Part shown: piece after piece, positions 53,513 to 64,000 of the stretch | How positions within the stretch are numbered: position 1 is the stretch's first letter | How the letters are laid out: the number at the start of each line of letters is the position of its first letter | Assembly (NCBI GenBank): GCA_014529385.2 | Contig: CM043966.1 | Location: 144,940,711 to 145,004,710, forward strand | DNA from: Adiantum capillus-veneris | Lineage: Eukaryota > Streptophyta > Polypodiopsida > Polypodiales > Pteridaceae | Direction: 5' to 3' | DNA length: 64,000 nt | The notes under the pieces: generated by a model | The model's input: the letters and a program-made list of their open reading frames with translations, nothing else | What the model was told of the DNA's origin: nothing | Database searches by the model: none | Translations under genes and position numbers: made by a program

Positions 53513-56378
53513 TTGACATATTTTTTTCCGCCCATCTGGGTATCATTTCCACGGAGAACAAATAGGCATCTGGTAGATCATCATCTACCCCTTGAGGTGA
53601 TTCCCCTGAAACAATCCTGGACAAATGATCTGCTCGTCGTTGATGTGTAGTGCCTTTTTTAACAACCACAGTAAAATCAAATTCGAGAAGAATGATGAAC
53701 CATCTCACTATTCTTCCTGTGCTGCATGGCTTGTTGAAAAAATATAACAAGTCTTGGTGGTCCACAAAGAACACAAACTTGTTGGCCAATAGGTAATGTC
53801 TATACTTTCTAACGGCATAGATCATTCCTAGTCCTTCTCTTTCAGTGGTGGAGTAGTTCTTTTCTGCCATATTCAATTGTCGGATAGCATAAGAAATAGG
53901 AAAGTCAATTTTCCCATCTCCTGGTTGGGCTAGTATACAACCAATAGCCAAGTTGGAAGCATCTACATGTACGTGGAATACCTTATCCCAATTGGGTTCT
54001 TTCAATATTGCAGTTGAGGTGAGAGCTTGCTTAAGCTTCATGAAGGATTCTTCACATGCCTCGGTCCATTCAAAGTGTGTAATCAAGCTATACATGGGTT
54101 TTGCAATTATAGCATACATGTAGATGAACCGTCGGTAATATCCACAATGTCCCATGAAGGCTTGTACCCCTTTGACTGTTGTTGGTCTAGGCAAATTAGC
54201 AATGACATGAATCCTTTCAATATCGGTGGCTATGCCATTTTTAAACACTATATGTCCAAGAATTTTCCCTTGTCTTCCCATGAATGTGCACTTTTCCGGG
54301 TTTAAACAAATCCTCTAAAGCCTGCATTTTTCGAATACCTTTTTGAGGTGTTCAAAATGATCAGATCGGATTGACGAATATACACATAAATCATCCATGT
54401 ATACTTCCAAAAATTTCTGAAGATACTCTTTGAAAGCATAGCTTATCAATCTCTGAAATGTGGCTGGAGCATTAGTTAACCCAAACGGCATAACCCGATA
54501 GGCAAATATACCCCATTCTGTTGCAAAAGCAGTTTTGTGTTCATTTTTTGGGTCAACCAAAAGTTGATTGTATCCCGAAAAGCCATCTAAAAAGCTGTAA
54601 GCTTCTTTTCCTGCCACTCATTCTAAAACGTGCTCAGTTATCGGAAGAGGAAAGTTGTCTCTAATGGTAGCTGCATTCACTTTTTTGAGATTAACACACA
54701 CTCGTAATTTCCCATCTTCTTCCGTGGTTTCCATCTCTGCGGTGTATATCTCCTTTAGAGATTTTTTCAACTCTTGATATTTCTTTTTCCGCTTGACTCT
54801 GGTCATGAGTGTTTTTTTATTATGATGTTCTTCTTGAGTACCCTTCCTTGTTTTTCTCGATGTCTGCGACATTTTTGAGTTTCCATTGAAAGGATATCTG
54901 CCGGTTATTTTGTCTTTGACACAATCTTTAGCATCTATCTGCATCAGGAATTGTGTTTTACTGGAGACTGATGGCATAGGTCGTGCTTTCACAATTTTAG
55001 TGTCCCTCTTTCTTCTATACCATTTTTGTCTTCTTGATTTCTCGTTTGGAAAGTCAGAAAACTTTTCCTCCCTTCGCCTTAAGAGTAGTTGAGCTCTCGT
55101 ATGTTCTTTTTCGGATCCCGAATCTTCAGAGGTAGCTGAGTGTTCATCCAACTCATCAATTGCATCGTAATAGAGGTCAAAAAAGACTTGTTGAGCTTTC
55201 ATCAAGTCCTTAGTTTCCTCATCCTTGTTCATCTTGATGTTAAGGACTGACATCATTTGGATGGAAATTATGTCGTAGCCATCCTCATCGCAAAATTGAG
55301 TAGGCATAGACGTGTTCACACATACATCCATTGTCGCTAAGATTTGAGTCCACTCGAATGGTTCGAATAAATGCTCTGGGAAGGGTTCAGGTATGTAGGC
55401 TTCGTTTGTACACTCTCTTTCTAGGATACATTCCTCTTGTCTTAAGCTTCCATTTTCTGAAGCTCCACATGTCCAAATAGGAGTGTCTTTGTTTAGCCAT
55501 GATGGAAGTTTAGTTTCAACCAAAGAGACTGAATCAAACTCTTGAATGGGTGTTTTTAAGACATCTCTATAGGTATGGCCCTTTAGATTGACTCTTGTTA
55601 TAGATCCCACCTGCTTTAAGTACAGATAGTCATTTCCTCAATCTTGGATAAGCTGTACCTGTCGCATGAAAGGTCTTCCCAATATGATTTCATAGTTGAG
55701 TTTTTTCCCAAAGTCTACTATGGAAAAAGTGTGTTGATATTCAATTCCACATGAGTTGACTATCACTTTTTCTAGTAGCCCTAGCGGTCTTTCAATGTGT
55801 CCGTCAGCCAACTGCAATTTCATTCGCGTTTGTCTAATGGCTGTGGCTGGCTGTCCCTAGGATTCCCATATTGCTTTACTGGCTATGGCTACGCCAGCTC
55901 CACTATCCAGTATTGCCATGGTTTCAATGTCATTATATTTCACTGGGAGGGTAGTGTTTCCTTCTTCCCCTTCATAATATTCTCCGACCTTGTTCATAGG
56001 AACTGATCGAATCTCCTTGTATTCCGTTTCATTTTTTGAGTTTCCCAGATTCTTAGAGATTAATCCCATTATCCCCACCTTTTCTAGGGTTTTCTGTAAA
56101 TCATTCCATAAGTATGGCCTGAGTTTCAACAGTTTCCCCAAAGTGAGAGTGCATTGGATAGGTGTAGACATGATTGAATGAATGTTGTCTACTTCTAGGG
56201 TCTGTTTGGCTCTTTTGACTTGAGTGGTTTTGCAAATGATAGATTCATCTTCGTTATCTCCTAAGTAAGAAAGTAATGTTTTTAATGTCATTGGTTTAGA
56301 TATCCCTGAAGCCTCTGATCCGCAATCCCCGTATAAGGATTGTATATCCAGGTTTATATCAGATGGTAGGTTATCCAA
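53484..56378 (-). pseudogene. Gypsy protease, reverse transcriptase and RNase H, broken by stops
   Basis: One frame with stops at 55857, about 55638, 54618 and 54315. Protease: AILDSGAGVAIAS (near 55890) and EIILGRPFMRQ (near 55670). A long Lys/Glu-rich linker follows (55610-54750). RT: RVCVNLKKVNAATIRDNFPLP, FLDGFSGYNQLL, MPFGLTNAPATFQ and YMDDLCVYS (near 54395), all intact as motifs. RNase H: HVDASNLAIGCIL, TEREGLGMIYAV and FFVDHQDLLYF. A one-base gain in an A run (plus-strand T run at 53521-53527) shifts the frame before the integrase part. The gene is dead but barely diverged in its motifs. Confidence 0.88.
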
Positions 56379-56424
56379 CCAGACTTCCTCTATAGGAGCT
56401 GACTTTAAAGTTAGGCTCCCATCA

Positions 56425-58252
56425 TTAATCTCCCTTATCTTTTACCATAAGTGTCCTGGACAATCTTCTTCTATGAATTGGATTTCCATCTAAGGCATCT
56501 TCATTGTCCGGCACAAGGAGCTCTGATTCATTTGTTTCAAGGTGGGGTTCTGCCACCACATCGGATTTTGCTTTCGTTTCTTCTACCGCAAGCTTTTCCG
56601 GTTTCTCAATACTTTCAAGCTTGGATTTTTGTTTATCCAGAATTTCCTTGGTGATTCTTACCAAATTTTGATAAGCTTCCAGCTTAGCTGCTTCCATGTC
56701 TGGAGATGGATAGTTTTTCCATCTGTTTTCCATGTTTTGGCTTGGTTTTAGTCCGGCTTGGTAGGCTTCCAAGGCAGCATTGATAAGCTCAAAATTTTAT
56801 CAACCAGAATGGATCCTCCAGATTTCACGGTTGTTTCCTTAAATTCACTTCCCGTTTCTTTCAGCTTGTCCTGGGCTAGAATTATTGCTTTCTCTTCGTT
56901 TTCAACCCGTTGTTTTTGTTTTCTCATCTCATATCTTTTGCTTTTGCTTCTTTTGATTTTTTGAGAAGAAAATTTTGTATTCTCCGAATCATCAGAGGAA
57001 TTTTTTCTTTTTCCTTGCCTGAGCTCTAGTGATTACCTTGATTGAAACAATCGGTTCGCTCTCTGATGAGCTACCAGGCATCACTTGGACTACGTTGACT
57101 ACAATTTTTCCTTTGTTCAAAGGATTCTTAGGACAATCTTCCGGAAAGTGTCCTCCCTTTTTGCAAAATTGTATGCAATAGGATTCAATTTGTTTGAGGT
57201 TTTTGTCAGGCTCTGGACATTCATTTTTCCAATGGTCATCAGCACCACAGTTATGACAGTTTCCTGTTCTGGGCTTCATCATGGGTCTTCCCATAGGAGG
57301 TTTGACACCTTGTTTAGTTACATAATACATTGGTGCAAGCTCTGGTGGAGCATAAGTCATGGTTTCCTCCATTGGTGGTGATTGTGGACTATACCAATCT
57401 CCCTCTACCATTACGATAGATGGACTAGGCTCTGCATAGGGTGTAACAGACACTAATGCTTGTTCATCTACGACCCCTTTTTAGTGCATGTACTTTACAT
57501 GCACAGCATTATGTCCTGGATAAGGAGGTTTTTGTCCCAACACCGGTTGAGGTCTCTCCATACCCATTGGTGGTCCTTGAACTTGAGCCATATTAGGCTG
57601 ATATCTGTACATGGGTTGTCCTTGTGGCCTCATGGGCACGTACTGAACATTCCCATCATACTTTGGTCTGAAGTAGCACTCGTGGGTCTCGTGTTTTGTC
57701 CATTTCCCCTCGATTGCACACCATTTTTGTGGCCTAATTGGTTGTCCCTGTGGGGATATCCCCTATCCTGGTCCTCTCATAGGTGCCTTTTGCATATTGT
57801 TCATCATGTCATTCATTCTTTTTATCATATCTTCTATGGCAGAGAGTGGTCCTACAACAGTTGCTCCCACTTGTGCCGGTTTTGTGGATGCAGTCTTCTC
57901 GCTTTGGTTATCCTTTGGGACGTCCTCTTTATTAAAAATCTCACAATTGTCTCCTAGGTCGATAGTATCAGACACACACGCCTATAGGGTTGTATGCTTT
58001 TTACTATAGAGTATAGCATGAAGTTCTTTGTTTAGCAGTCCCTCCACAAACAATGAAACAAGTCGCTCCTATACAGGTATCTCCATCTCTGGGCATCTGG
58101 CAATGTCTTGTTTCATTCGAGTTGCACAATCCCTAACAGACTCACCATGTTTCTGTTTAAAGGTGTAGATTTGAGCTACCATATTATGTTTAATCCCCAT
58201 TTTAGAACAAGTAGCTACAAATCCTTGAGCTAATGTATTCAAATCCATGATG
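56425..58252 (-). pseudogene. Gypsy gag, truncated by a copia insertion
   Basis: On the minus strand the frame enters from the copia LTR at 58253 with a capsid segment (LNTLAQGFVATCSKMG, FKQKHGESVRDCATRMKQDI). After two stops and a shift it runs through frames 57763-57975 and 56992-57453. The latter holds two cysteine knuckles: CHNCGADDHWKNEC, and CIQFCKKGGHFPEDC with one spacing change. A Lys/Glu-rich tail is at 56425-56772. The N-terminal part lies beyond the copia and is not found on this strand. Fragmentary but clear. Confidence 0.78.
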
Positions 58253-58479
58253 TGTTGGAATTAGGGTTGCAGAGAAACACACACAGCTTGGAGAAGACGA
58301 AGGAAGCTCAAGGCACACAATAGAGAGTATGTTACTTAGTGTGCAATGGAAAGATAGATAGCCCTAGAGTGATGGGCGTATATACAATGCACGGGGGAAA
58401 AAACCTCCTAAAGAGGGAAAAAATGCCCCGGCGGTCCTAGTGTGTTCACACACATCACTACCACATGTATATGGTAGCA
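58253..58479 (-). repeat. 3' LTR of the third copia
   Basis: TGCTACCATAT...CCAACA on the minus strand, preceded by the purine run CTCCAGGGGGGATT. A TATATAC word at about 58380 may be the promoter. Left border could be 58251 or 58253. Confidence 0.75.
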
Positions 58480-58554
58480 AATCCCCCCTGGAGTGATGCG
58501 GTGAACGAGAGCTGGCACATGAGTAAAGGAAAGTGCCATGCCCTGAGGACAGGA

Positions 58555-59672
58555 TCAGTCCACAAAGGGGAGTAAGCCCAAATCTTTGCGGAAAGCTTCA
58601 AGCTTCTCACGAGACAATGCCTTTGTGAAAAGATCTGCAAGGTTGTCCTGTGTTGGCACATAAGCCAAGCTGATCTCTCCTGCTGAGAGCCTCTCCCTGA
58701 CATAGTGGTAATGCACCTCAATGTGCTTTGTGCGAGCATGAAAAACTGGGTTCCTCGCAACTGCCAATGCGCTCTGACTGTCAGTGTAGATAGTGTTGGC
58801 AGTGTCCTGTCCAACACCCAAATCAGCCATAAGGCGTCTGAGCCATACACACTCAACCGTAGCTGTGAAGACTGCCTTGTACTCAGCCTCACAACTGAAG
58901 TAGCCACAGTAGGTTGCTTCTTGATCAACCATGATATACATGAACTGCCAAGCATGAAACAAAAACCACTTGTGGACACTCGCGTGTCAAAACAACCAGC
59001 CCAATCTGAGTCCGAAAAAGCATGTAAGTCTGGCGGCAATGATCCCCCCTTGGGATAAAACAAGCCAAGATGTAAAGTGCCACTAAGGTAGCGGAAAATC
59101 CTCTTGACAGCCTGCCAATGCTTAGACCCTGGGCTATGCATAAATCTGCTGACCTGTGAGACTGCAAACTGAATACCCCGCCTCGTGTTGCATACATAAA
59201 TGAGGCAGCCAATAGCAGTTTGGTAAAGAGTGACATCAGCAGGATCGCCAGCATCATGTAGACTCAACTTCAAACCTGTTTCCATCGGAGTGGCAATAGG
59301 TTTGAAATCCTCAAGTCCAAACTTACATAGCAATGTCTCTATGTAACTTTTCTGACACAAGGCAATACCACCATCACACTGCTTAAACTGTATACCCAAG
59401 TAATGATGCAACAACCCCAAATCTTTCATCTTGAAAGTAGCATTCAAATCAGCCTTAAATTCAGCAATATGTCTCTCATTTGGTCCAGTGATCAGCAAAT
59501 CATCAACATAAAGAACCACGATGAGAAATACATCACCCTCACGCTTTACATACAATGTGCTTTCTGTTGGACTGTTACGAAAGCCTTGTTTGACCAAATG
59601 AGTGTCAGCTTTCTCATACCAAGCACGAGGAGATTGCTTCAACCCATACAAAGCCTTGTTACATTTGCACAC
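58555..59672 (-). pseudogene. Copia RT (C-terminal part) and RNase H
   Basis: The frame from 59672 contains KALYGLKQSPRAWYEK, YVDDLLITG and LGIQFKQCDGGI of RT, then the start of RNase H (SDSDWAGC, STSGFCF). A frameshift near 58910 moves the rest of RNase H to the frame 58555-58962: CEAEYKAV, TDSQSALAVARNPV and TKHIEVHYHYVRERL, with a normal end. It is joined in frame to the upstream part across two TAG codons near 59670-59711. Confidence 0.9.
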
Positions 59673-59708
59673 TTTGTCCTATTGTCCTTTTATGACAAAA
59701 CCGCGAGG

Positions 59709-62234
59709 CTACGTTACATAAACTTCCTCAAATATGTCACCATTCAAGAAAGCAGTAACAATGTCTGATTGATGTACATCCCAACCAAAATGAGCTGCCA
59801 ATGCACATAGAAAACGCACAGTAGTCATACGACAAGTGGAAGCAAAAGTCTCTTCATAATCTATGCCTTTTTGCTGTGCATAACCCTTTGCAACAAGTCG
59901 AGCCTTATGACGATCGATCTCACCATCCGTTTTGCGTTTCAACTTGTAAACCCACTTTGTACCAATGGCCTTTTTGCCAGGAGGCAAATCACATAAAGTC
60001 CATGTGTCATTTTCTATAAGTGCATCATATTCTGATTGCATGGCAGCCATCCAATTTTCTGAATTCTGTGCTTCATCAAAAGACAGAGACTCCTCAACAT
60101 CATGTAAACTAGACACAACCAAAGCATAACAATGTGATGCATAAGATGCATGGCAAGAGCCTGAACGAGTACGACTAAACAAAGGTGCATCCAATTTACT
60201 GTCACGCAAAGTGTGCACCAGCCATTTTGGCATACCTCTAGCATGCTCATTTTCAGCCCTTTCCTCATCAAGTACATCATGTACATCTGCATCAGTAATA
60301 GGCTGATCTAAAACATTTTCAGAAACCCCCATAGGGTGTACATTTGCCTCATTGGAACTTACATTCGTATTTCCACCACTAAAAAGAGGCAACAAAGTGT
60401 CATAAATGTCATGTAAGCTTACATTACTGTCTCTAGTACATGACAGCAAGGGCTGAACAGAATCTTCCACAAACACTACATCCCGAGAAACCAAAATACG
60501 TTTTGTTTGCGGATGATACAACCTGTAACCTTTGCTTTCAGCACTATAACCAACAAAAATACATTTGACAGCCTTATCATCCAATTTTCTGCGCTGCACT
60601 TGTGGCACCAAAGCATATGCCAAACAGCCAAAAACACGCATGTGCTCAATAGATGGTTTTCTATCATGCCATGCTTCATATGGAGTAATAGACTGCAAAG
60701 CTTTTGTAGGACACCTGTTAAGTACATAAGTGGCACACATGATGGATTCAAGCCAAAAAGAATGCGGTAAAGCTTGACTTTTGACCATACATCGTGCCAT
60801 TTCCGTCAGTGACCTGTTTTTACTCTCAGCAACACCATTTTGCTGAGGTGTATAAGGCACTGTACATTGGTGTTTTATCCCACGACTAGCCAGAAATGCA
60901 TTAAATTCATGAGACATATACTCCCCCCCTCGATCTGAACGGAGAGTGCCCATAGTACATTTCGAGACATTTTCAGCCATAGCCAGAAATTGTTTGAAGC
61001 ACATAAAGACTTTGTACTTCGCTTTAAGCGGAAATACCCATGCATGCCTGGTGTAATCATCAATGAAAGTCACGAAGTACAGGTAATTGCCCAAGGACGG
61101 AGTTTGCATGGGCCCACAAACATCACTATGCACAAGCTGCAACCTGCATGTGGCCCGAACTGAACCATCCTTTGGAAACTTAGAACGCTACATCTTACCC
61201 AAAATACAGCCTTCACAAACATGTTTGACAGGTGCTTCAAGAGGCGGCAAAGAAGCAACCATATCAGATTTCTGCAAATGCAGCAAATTGGCAAAATTCA
61301 GATGACCAAAACGTGCATGCCAAAGTTTTGCATCTGAAATAGCCCTTGAATCTGCAACAGCATTTGCAAAATTTTGTCCACACTTGTCATACAAAGTGAG
61401 CTTATACAGCCCATGGCACTGAAGCCCAGATGCAACAATTTCATCACCAAAACTGAGATCATGAACTGTACATCTGTCATCCACAAATTTGACTACAAGT
61501 CCAAGTCTAGCAAGTGCGGATACAGATAAGAGATTCTTCTTGATCCCAGGTACATAAAGTGCATCAACAAGTGTGAAGGAACTGCCATGAGTAGCAGTGA
61601 GCACAATCTTTCCAACTCCCTGAACTAGATAAGAGGCGTTGTTGGCACAAGTGACTGAATTCCCATGAGGGACAGACTCGAGAGAGGTAAACAATTCACG
61701 ATGTGAGGTAATGTGCTTTGTAGCACCACTGTCGAAATACCACACATGTGAATCTGCAGCAACTGACAAGCATGCATCATGGACAGTAGGATTGTAAGTG
61801 CACTCTGCGCTAAAAGCCCATTCTGCATCAACATCAGCAACACAGTCTCCTTTCACAAAAGACTCAACAATGGCTGCATTTGTAGTGGAACCAAAATTTG
61901 CAGTGGAACCACCCTCTTTCTTCTTAGCCTCTTTGGCCTTCAACTTAGGACACGACTTGATCAAGTGATCATTGGCTTTACAATAATGGCAACGCATCTT
62001 CTTTTTGCCCTTATCACCAGAATTGCTAGACGAAGTACTGCCAGCAGCCAGCAGAAGCATTAGGAACATAATTTTTGCCACTCGCAGCAGAACCATAAGA
62101 AGTGGCTGCATTACTGTTACCACCCTTTCTTTGAGAAGCAATAAAATCCTGTTCAATTGCACGCTGCCTAGTCCTGTTTTTTCTGGAAAGTGACTCTTGC
62201 AATAGCAATGTGCATAATGCATCAAACTTGACAA
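59709..62234 (-). pseudogene. Copia protease, integrase and RT N-terminal part
   Basis: One frame with a TAG at 61188. The first part (61188-62234) has a zinc knuckle (CHYCKANDHLIKSC), protease WYFDSGATKHI and the integrase HHCC site (WHARFGH...CEGC). The second part (59709-61142) has integrase core Asp in VHSDVCGP, Asp in RSDRGGEY and Glu in QQNGVAESKNR. Then comes RT with GTKWVYKLKRKTDGEIDRHKARL and HQSDIVTAFLNGD. It ends at a TAG in place of a Gln codon; the duplicated piece at 63127-63389 keeps Gln there. All catalytic residues are present. Confidence 0.9.
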
Positions 62235-62847
62235 CTTCAGGATTTCCTTGGGTCATCAGTCTCCAAGTACTAGCAAAAGTCTGGTAGGAATCTGGTAAGG
62301 CATCAAGAACAGTCTGCACAAGGGAACTGTCTGAAATGACTTCACCTACAGAAATAAGCTGCTCATTGATATCCTTGACACTACCAAGGAAAGTGTCCAT
62401 ATCATCTTCCTCATGCATAATCTTCGACTCCAGCTCTTTACGTAGCAAAGCAATTTTAGCCTCATTGCGGCTTGCATAAAGACCTGCTAAAATATCCCAA
62501 GCCTGTTTTGCAGATTTTGCTGAACGCATGTGAGGAACAATGGTGCGCTTCACAGACAACGCAATCAATGCATGAGCCTGCGCATCCTTAACATCCCAAA
62601 GAGCTTGTTCTGCCGTAGGCAAAACAACTCTCACAGCTGCAATCCTTGGAGCAAGACCTGCAACATCCTCAACATCGCCTACATCCTCACAACCAGGACG
62701 TACATCAATGCCCCGCACAATGTTCCAGACACCCTTTGACACAAGAACATGTTGCATCATATAAGCCCACATAGGGTAGTTGTCCCCATCCAACCTATCC
62801 TCAGCAGAAAACATCTTGAACACATCTGTGTTGTTGTTGTCAGCCAT
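62026..62847 (-). pseudogene. Copia gag of the third copia
   Basis: The likely start is the Met at 62847 (MADNNNTDVFK), although the frame is open to 62907. Usual copia gag blocks are present: LDGDNYPMWAYMMQHVL, AKQAWDILAGLYASRNEAK and LDALPDSYQTFAS. The frame runs out after the zinc knuckle position has passed to another frame near 62050, so a one-base shift separates gag from the rest; ordinary copia elements have one frame. Confidence 0.88.
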
Positions 62848-63126
62848 GGTAAATGCTGCACCTGATGTGAAAACTGCCCGAAAATAGGAGAAACGGAGCG
62901 GGAACAACCTGTGCTATATAGCACAAACCGTAGAAGACTATAAGGCGCCTGTTATGCAAAAAACGGCACTGACAGAAATTCTGCACAAAATGACGAAATA
63001 GCCTGTGCAGTACTGCCTATAGTGGAAACGGAGGCCGAAATGAGCCCAAATCAAAATTCTGAGCAGATTGAGCTCTTCGAGTCCTCCCAAAATATTGTGA
63101 GCAGACCGAGCTCTTCGAGCCCTCCC

Positions 63127-63389
63127 AAAACCGCGAGGCTGCGTTACATAAACTTCCTCAAATATGTCACCATTCAAGAAAGCAGTAACAATGTCTGATT
63201 GATGTACATCCCAACCAAAATGAGCTGCCAATGCACATAGAAAAGGCACAGTACTCATACGACAAGTGGGATCAAAAGTCTCTTCATAATCTATGCCTTT
63301 TTGCTATGCATAACCCTTTGCAACAAGGTGAGCCTTATGACGATCCATCTCACCATCCGGCTTGCGTTTCAACTTGTAAACCCACATTC
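63127..63389 (-). repeat. Duplicated copia RT segment
   Basis: It matches 59695-59957 at about 95% (I count about 12 differences). It encodes the RT stretch from a KRKPDGEMDRH block to VYVTQPRGF. It is in the same direction as the element and stands where the 5' LTR should be. One stop (in ...Q-K-G) is its own. Left and right borders are sharp. Confidence 0.9.
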
Positions 63390-63812
63390 AACTTTCAAAT
63401 CATTGGCTCACTCTCACTAGAGAAACTAGGGATCTACTGAGTTTATTTCAGGAAAGAACACCACCCTCTCCCACAAGCTTAGACAATGACTAAGCACCTC
63501 TAAGCTTCACATGAATCAGTACAACCTACCTCAAGACAGATCACACATACCAACACGTGTACGCTCAATCAAGGTAATACTGGACTTGAAGGCTCACTAT
63601 CAGCACGTCATTGACACCATGCTGGGTGGGGAGCGGTTTTTTGAGGTTCTGGCATCAGATCAGCCATTTGTCTTACCTTTGGTACAAGGCAATGTACCGT
63701 TTGAAGTTTTAATCTATGTCCTAGTATAAGAGGATATGCACGCCTCCTTGTAAAGAAGGAAAAAACTTTTGCAAGTTAAGCAGTGTATCTTTCTAGCTCT
63801 CTCTCGGTAATC
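63390..63812 (+). other. No gene recognised; probable leader of the gypsy gag at 63813
   Basis: A 72-codon frame (63511-63729) has no recognisable motif. A possible TATA-less leader with CT-rich words lies just before the gag start. No LTR or primer-binding site could be found. Confidence 0.35.
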
Positions 63813-64000
63813 ATGGCAAGTGTAGCATTTCCAACATTTAAAGGAAAGAAGGGGGAGGATTTGGTAACAGACTTCCTAGATGACTTTGAAGTAGCATGTG
63901 TAGTGAGCAACAAAGATATGGATGAATCCCGGGTTATATTCATCCCGGGTTAGAATCTTTAAGCATCTCATGAAGCTAGAAGCTAGATCATGGTACAATG
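63813..64000 (+). pseudogene. Gypsy gag N-terminus, runs off the window, broken by a short duplication
   Basis: The frame starts MASVAFPTFKGKKGEDL and continues with FLDDFEVACVV, like the N-terminus of plant gypsy gag. A 16-bp tandem duplication (words ATCCCGGGTTA at about 63926 and 63942) shifts the frame and brings a stop. After it the gag homology resumes with KHLMKLEARSWY up to the end of the window. It may be the missing N-terminal part of the gag at 56425-58252 but on the opposite strand. Confidence 0.6.

Larger units (their letters stand above)
50591..58252 (-). mobile_element. Ty3/gypsy element with unusual domain order, decayed, 5' part missing
   Basis: On the minus strand: gag (58252-56425), protease, RT and RNase H (56378-53484), two integrase zinc modules, integrase, then a second protease-like domain (53512-51152). 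A possible 3' purine run lies at about 50597-50617 and a possible LTR start (TGTTAACGTG) near 50591. The 5' end is cut by the copia at 58253. Most breaks are single stops or one-base shifts, so the domain order is still sure. Confidence 0.8.
58253..63126 (-). mobile_element. Ty1/copia element with 3' LTR only
   Basis: Minus-strand copia with one 227-bp LTR (58253-58479), a polypurine tract (58480-58493) and all coding domains from gag (start 62847) to RNase H. Upstream of gag a leader of about 280 bp runs to 63126, where it meets a piece of copia RT instead of a primer-binding site and LTR. The element lies in a gypsy gag. It is inactive: several stops and at least two frameshifts. Confidence 0.85.

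Noticed and set aside
1-64000. CRISPR array or prokaryotic operon
   Set aside because: Tandem arrays here have no spacer pattern of the CRISPR type, and all recognisable genes belong to plant mobile elements.
1-64000. tRNA genes
   Set aside because: The tRNA-like words found (TGGTATCAGAG) are only primer-binding sites next to LTRs; no cloverleaf was seen.

Overview
This 64 kb window reads as nuclear DNA of a land plant, from a gene-poor region rich in transposons. Two Ty1/copia elements carry the usual plant primer-binding site (complement of initiator tRNA-Met). There are Ty3/gypsy pol genes, including one with a second plant Tat-type RNase H and one chromodomain-bearing chromovirus. CACTA (TNP2-type) transposase pieces and long CT/GA microsatellites are also present. 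I cannot fix the plant lineage. I see no rRNA, tRNA, organelle or bacterial genes, and no intact ordinary host gene.

Left part (1-11.6 kb): the 3' end and LTR of an old element (LTR start 1462) is split by a full-length copia element on the minus strand (1531-7254). That copia has 229-bp LTRs in which I see no difference, a 5-bp target duplication and one open 1,481-codon frame, so it looks young. The split LTR then runs directly into a Tat-type gypsy pol gene (7689-11069) that has no gag or protease.

11.6-20.1 kb: CACTA remnants on the plus strand. One piece is the C-terminal part of a transposase (11731-12470). Another is the N-terminal part of a transposase (14127-20092), interrupted by an older copia element (14273-19004, LTRs about 7% diverged) that has lost most of its reverse transcriptase.

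20.1-42 kb: mostly non-coding. It holds MITE-like hairpins, a 12-bp minisatellite and a 1.3-kb purine-rich tract. Two complementary, oppositely oriented halves of a small non-coding LTR element lie at 22529-24425 and 39751-41877. Both carry a roughly 170-bp tandem array and a 43-bp array. Between them are tail-to-tail chromovirus remnants around 27.5-28.9 kb, a decayed copia RT at 32.1-32.9 kb, an unrecognised broken multi-exon gene at 35.8-37.9 kb with a MITE at a splice acceptor, and an LTR element with a 3'-proximal coiled-coil reading frame at 37.9-39.7 kb.

42-64 kb: a minus-strand CACTA fragment (42740-43912). Next is an LTR preceded by a large decayed coiled-coil gene (44879-48428). A decayed gypsy element follows (about 50.6-58.25 kb) with the order gag, protease, RT, RNase H, two zinc-binding integrase modules, integrase, and a second protease-like domain after the integrase. 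A third copia (58253-63126) is inserted in its gag; it has a 3' LTR, but its 5' LTR is missing and a copy of its own RT segment lies in that place. The right edge holds the start of a plus-strand gypsy gag.

Nearly everything here is explained by nested insertion and decay of mobile elements. The most unusual items are the post-integrase protease-like domain, the non-coding LTR family with two internal arrays, and the repeated pattern of coiled-coil frames directly before an LTR.
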